DNA from: DAONBD01 sp964525485
GTDB taxonomy: Bacteria; Patescibacteriota; Gracilibacteria; UBA1369; LOWO2-01-FULL-3
DNA length: 8,231 nt
Assembly: GCA_964525485.1 (NCBI GenBank)
Contig: CAZGHH010000037.1
Location: forward strand, 1-8,231
Direction: 5' to 3'
Below the pieces are notes generated by a model. The model was not told the DNA's origin. It worked only from the letters and a program-made list of their open reading frames with translations, and did not search any database. Made by a program: the position numbers and the translations under genes. Shown here piece by piece: positions 6,201-8,231 of this stretch; positions within the stretch are counted from its first letter, which is position 1; each line of letters opens with the position of its first letter.

Positions 6201-6297
6201 CGGCCGATGAACTGCAACCGAACGGCCGATGAACTGCAACCGAACGGCCGATGAACTGCAACCGAACGGCCGATGAACTGCCGCCAAACGGCTGGCG
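6197..6297. repeat. 22-bp tandem repeat array, four units plus a degenerate fifth
   Basis: Units at 6197-6218, 6219-6240 and 6241-6262 are identical. Each starts cgaacggccgatg and ends aactgcaac. The fourth (6263-6284) differs at two bases near its end, and 6285-6297 is a decayed partial copy. There are no spacers, so this is not CRISPR. Each unit has a cggccg palindrome and a TGA on the plus strand; because 22 is not a multiple of 3, all plus frames are closed. The array lies between the divergent dnaJ and methyltransferase promoters. Its period is close to two DNA helical turns, as expected if repeated protein-binding sites lie on one face. Confidence 0.95.
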
Positions 6298-6302
6298 CAT
6301 AT

Positions 6303-6317
6303 GCACATTGCCTGTGC
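6303..6317. promoter_or_regulatory. Small inverted repeat next to the methyltransferase promoter
   Basis: GCACA and TGTGC are perfect 5-bp arms around ttgcc, ending four bases before the -35 box at 6321. It could be an operator half-site pair. Arms this short can arise by chance. Confidence 0.25.
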
Positions 6318-6320
6318 GAA

Positions 6321-6349
6321 TTGACATCCGCCAAAAAAAACTGTAAAAA
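6321..6349 (+). promoter_or_regulatory. Promoter for the PRMT-like methyltransferase gene
   Basis: A consensus TTGACA (6321-6326) and TAAAAA (6344-6349) are separated by 17 nt. A start near 6356 gives a leader of about 57 nt. The 22-bp array lies directly upstream, where an activator or repressor could act. Confidence 0.55.
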
Positions 6350-6354
6350 AACAC

Positions 6355-6378
6355 TCCACTACAATCCACTACAATCCA
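6355..6378. repeat. 10-bp tandem repeat (tccactacaa), 2.4 copies
   Basis: The unit tccactacaa is at 6355-6364 and 6365-6374, then tcca begins a third copy. It sits at the predicted transcription start of the methyltransferase gene. It is too short to assign a function. Confidence 0.6.
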
Positions 6379-6412
6379 TTATTCAGAAAAATTAACTCTA
6401 ACAAAAATTTAT

Positions 6413-7762
6413 TTGAATAAAATCTCAGTCGGGCCACGGACAACAGAAGGGACGACGGAACGGACAACAGAAAAGCCCACAGGACAGTCCAGGCCAAAAT
6501 CACAGCCAAAACCGCAGCTCACGGACCAGACCACAGAACAGCTCAACCCCAATCCACAGCCAAAACCGCAGTCCGCGGACGACAGAATCAGGGCAGAGTT
6601 CAGGACGATATCTCAAGACATAGTGGATGGCAATTTTAGAGATCCGAATAGAATCTGTTTTGACTTAAAGAAAAGTATTGCAAGATTGTGCCCAAGAATA
6701 CCTGAAATAGAAAATTCAGGTTTTCAAACAGACGCCTCCGGGGGACAGGCTTTATCTCCATTTGCAGCGATGAGTTGTCTGGAAAACGACGAAGTAAGAA
6801 CGGTCAAATATCTTCAGGCTGGATATAGTGCAATAAAATCAGCGATGCAAAAATTCCCAGAGCGTCCGATAAGAGTTATGGAGTTGGGTTCAGGTCCATA
6901 TGCGACTCTTACGATGCCATTGGCATCACTTTTTGAAGAAGGCGAAGTGGAATTTATAGCGGTAGATATATTCAGAGAATCGATGCGTTGTGTTCATCGA
7001 ATAGCAATGACTCTCGGTCAAGCGAACAAATTTAGTGATTTTTTAGTTGGAGACGCGACTACGCTTTCCATGAAAGCATTGGGTAAAAAATTACCGCATG
7101 TAGTATTGTGTGAAACAATGGTTCCGGGACTACAGGTAGAACCACAGTTGGCAATAACGGCGAATTTCGGAGACCAGCTTATTGAAGGAGGATTTTTTAT
7201 CCCGGAAGAAGTTCGATTATCTCTGCATGGTATGCGCCCGCGAAAGCCCGAAACACCTAAAAAGTCCGAAAAATCTAAAAAGCTCGAAACACCGGAAATA
7301 GGAGAAGTATATAGATTAACAACTCAAATCAGTCAGAGAGTGAAAAAAGAGGGGAGAATTAATGATGATCTTCTTGAACAAGAGAAGAAAATTGATGCCA
7401 CATTTCCACTACCACCGGAACTTGAAGACATCAAAAGAGCCGTTTTGCAAACAAGGGTAAAATTATTTGGTGACATATATTTGGAGCCGGATGAAACTCT
7501 CATTACGACATCTCTATCGCCATTTCTAAGATTAGATTCAAGAATAAAAGGAGGCAAAGACAACTGGGCACGAGTACAATTCATAATGGGAGAAGCGGGA
7601 TCTTTGCCGGTCAGGATCTCTATGGGCACAAATATTTCACCAGATGAACAATCTCAACAAACCACTTGTGGAACACCAAGAAATTCGCTAAAATTCGACC
7701 GCTTTTTACAACGCTTTCTTGAAATCGCAGGCAAATTCATCCCTCCGGGCTATCCGGATTAA
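6413..7762 (+). CDS. PRMT-like class I SAM-dependent methyltransferase with low-complexity inserts
   Basis: A 449-aa protein. Residues 8-55 are a Thr/Gln/Pro/Lys-rich disordered tail with internal repeats. Residues 118-275 resemble a SAM-binding fold. DEVRT-x-x-Y (126-133) matches the helix before motif I in protein arginine methyltransferases. Motif I is VMELGSGP (155-162), motif II FIAVDI (181-186), and VGDA (212-215) fits the adenine loop. CETMVPGLQVE (233-243) places E234 and E243 nine residues apart, as in the PRMT double-E loop, followed by a DxLxxGGxxIP pattern. Residues 276-297 are a Lys/Glu/Pro insert. KDNW (382-385) sits where the PRMT beta barrel has its THW loop. Methylation of a protein or peptide arginine is inference; the substrate is unknown and motif I is atypical (P for the third G). 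The start is TTG; the only upstream alternative in frame is ATT, and no ATG occurs before residue 120. tRNA-Glu follows 14 nt after the stop. Confidence 0.7.
   Translation: MNKISVGPRTTEGTTERTTEKPTGQSRPKSQPKPQLTDQTTEQLNPNPQPKPQSADDRIRAEFRTISQDIVDGNFRDPNRICFDLKKSIARLCPRIPEIENSGFQTDASGGQALSPFAAMSCLENDEVRTVKYLQAGYSAIKSAMQKFPERPIRVMELGSGPYATLTMPLASLFEEGEVEFIAVDIFRESMRCVHRIAMTLGQANKFSDFLVGDATTLSMKALGKKLPHVVLCETMVPGLQVEPQLAITANFGDQLIEGGFFIPEEVRLSLHGMRPRKPETPKKSEKSKKLETPEIGEVYRLTTQISQRVKKEGRINDDLLEQEKKIDATFPLPPELEDIKRAVLQTRVKLFGDIYLEPDETLITTSLSPFLRLDSRIKGGKDNWARVQFIMGEAGSLPVRISMGTNISPDEQSQQTTCGTPRNSLKFDRFLQRFLEIAGKFIPPGYPD
6437..6571 (+). repeat. In-frame repeats in the methyltransferase N-terminal tail
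   Basis: The 12-mer cggacaacagaa is at 6437-6448 and 6461-6472 (24-nt period). The 17-mer cacagccaaaaccgcag is at 6501-6517 and 6555-6571 (54-nt period). Both periods are multiples of three, so the tail TTExTTE/QPKPQ can lengthen or shorten without a frameshift. Codon choice here (ACA, CCA, CAG, GGA) is visibly unlike the rest of the gene. Confidence 0.8.
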
Positions 7763-7776
7763 ATAAAGCAACCCAA

Positions 7777-7851
7777 GGTCTCATCGTCTAACGGTTAGGA
7801 CAGATCCCTCTCACGGATCAAATAGGGGTTCGATTCCCCTTGAGACTACCA
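7777..7851 (+). tRNA. tRNA-Glu (anticodon CUC)
   Basis: A 75-nt cloverleaf with encoded CCA. The acceptor GGTCTCA pairs with TGAGACT (one G-U at the end), then A and CCA. The D arm is GTCT/GGAC. The anticodon stem GATCC/GGATC encloses CTCTCAC, giving anticodon CTC. The T arm is AGGGG-TTCGATT-CCCCT. It begins 14 nt after the methyltransferase stop and has no clear promoter of its own, so it may be co-transcribed. Confidence 0.95.
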
Positions 7852-7868
7852 ATTTTAATCCCCTCAAT

Positions 7869-8231
7869 ATGTCCAAAAAATATATATCAAAAATCCTAAG
7901 TGCCGTACTGGCAATAGGTGCTATTTTGAGTTTGTCCGTAGCGACGACTTCAGCCGAGCCTTTCGCAAGACAATATATAATATATGTAGGAGATGGATGT
8001 CCGCACTGTGCGAACGTCGAAGCGTATGTGGAGAAAAATGATTTGGAAAAATTTTTACCGATAGTTTTTAAAGAGGTCTATAATAATCGTGAGAATGCAC
8101 AAGAGTTTAACAAAGTAGCTGATAGAATAGGAGCTCCGATGAATAGACGCGGAGTTCCTTTTATGGTTTATGGAAGTCAATATTGGATAGGCGACAAGCC
8201 GATAATAGAAGTTTTGGAAAACGCATATCAA
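7869..8231 (+). CDS. Exported thioredoxin-fold protein with CPHC active site (partial)
   Basis: The first 121 codons are present and the frame is open to the window end. Residues 1-29 form a signal peptide or anchor (MSKKYISKIL, then a hydrophobic stretch to SAVLAIGAILSLSVATTSA). The mature part begins with a beta strand (QYIIYVGDG) and the redox motif C44-P-H-C47, as in thiol-disulfide oxidoreductases of the DsbA/DsbC/glutaredoxin-like group. GVPF (95-98) supplies the cis-proline (P97) that faces the active site in thioredoxin folds, followed by FMVYGSQYWIGD, the usual closing strand pair. It would act outside the cytoplasmic membrane on disulfides of secreted proteins. Such domains are sometimes fused to membrane reductase domains; whether that is so here lies outside the window. 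The ATG is 17 nt after tRNA-Glu, with no SD. Confidence 0.8.
   Translation, partial: MSKKYISKILSAVLAIGAILSLSVATTSAEPFARQYIIYVGDGCPHCANVEAYVEKNDLEKFLPIVFKEVYNNRENAQEFNKVADRIGAPMNRRGVPFMVYGSQYWIGDKPIIEVLENAYQ

Noticed and set aside
6197..6297. CRISPR array
   Set aside because: Units are directly adjacent with no spacers, and no cas gene is nearby.
6151..6369. Two overlapping minus-strand open frames through the 22-bp array
   Set aside because: The repeat unit has no stop on the minus strand in any frame, so openness is automatic. The frames also cover the dnaJ promoter and CIRCE site.

Overview
The window reads as a piece of a compact, roughly 40% GC bacterial chromosome. Genes are tightly packed and use the standard code: TGA ends several genes, so the UGA-to-Gly code of Gracilibacteria and Absconditabacteria does not apply. 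Most starts have no recognisable Shine-Dalgarno sequence. Small membrane proteins, surface proteins with cohesin and dockerin domains, and the reduced gene style suggest a member of the Patescibacteria/CPR, but no marker gene here proves it. No stretch longer than about 300 bases lacks a gene; the longest gap (6129-6412, 284 bp) is full of regulatory signals and repeats.

Minus-strand block, positions 1-4129, described from its upstream end. A promoter at 4155-4182 drives tRNA-Lys(UUU). An EamA/DMT-type transporter starts 18 nt after that tRNA. Next come a secreted 509-aa protein (signal peptide, lamin-tail domain, cohesin-like domain, FN3, dockerin) and a 245-aa cohesin-like protein with a C-terminal membrane anchor. 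These two lie in the same reading frame, separated by one TAA codon and four further codons. A dolichol/phytol-kinase-family membrane protein follows, then the first 16 codons of a probable Glu/Leu-type dehydrogenase at the window edge.

Minus-strand block, positions 4283-6200. dnaJ has a CIRCE operator (HrcA target) overlapping a good sigma-70-type promoter. Downstream is an unrecognised 186-aa membrane protein with its own promoter. Between the two genes lies a 22-bp direct repeat.

Plus-strand block, positions 6197-8231. A 22-bp tandem repeat array of four to five units sits between the divergent dnaJ and methyltransferase promoters. The 449-aa methyltransferase has several hallmarks of the protein arginine methyltransferase (PRMT) fold plus repetitive low-complexity inserts. 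It is followed by tRNA-Glu(CUC) and then, 17 nt later, an exported thioredoxin-fold CPHC protein that runs off the window.

Most interesting are the PRMT-like enzyme with its array of repeats, the cohesin/dockerin pair split by a single in-frame stop, and the repeated arrangement of a tRNA followed within 17-18 nt by an SD-less gene.
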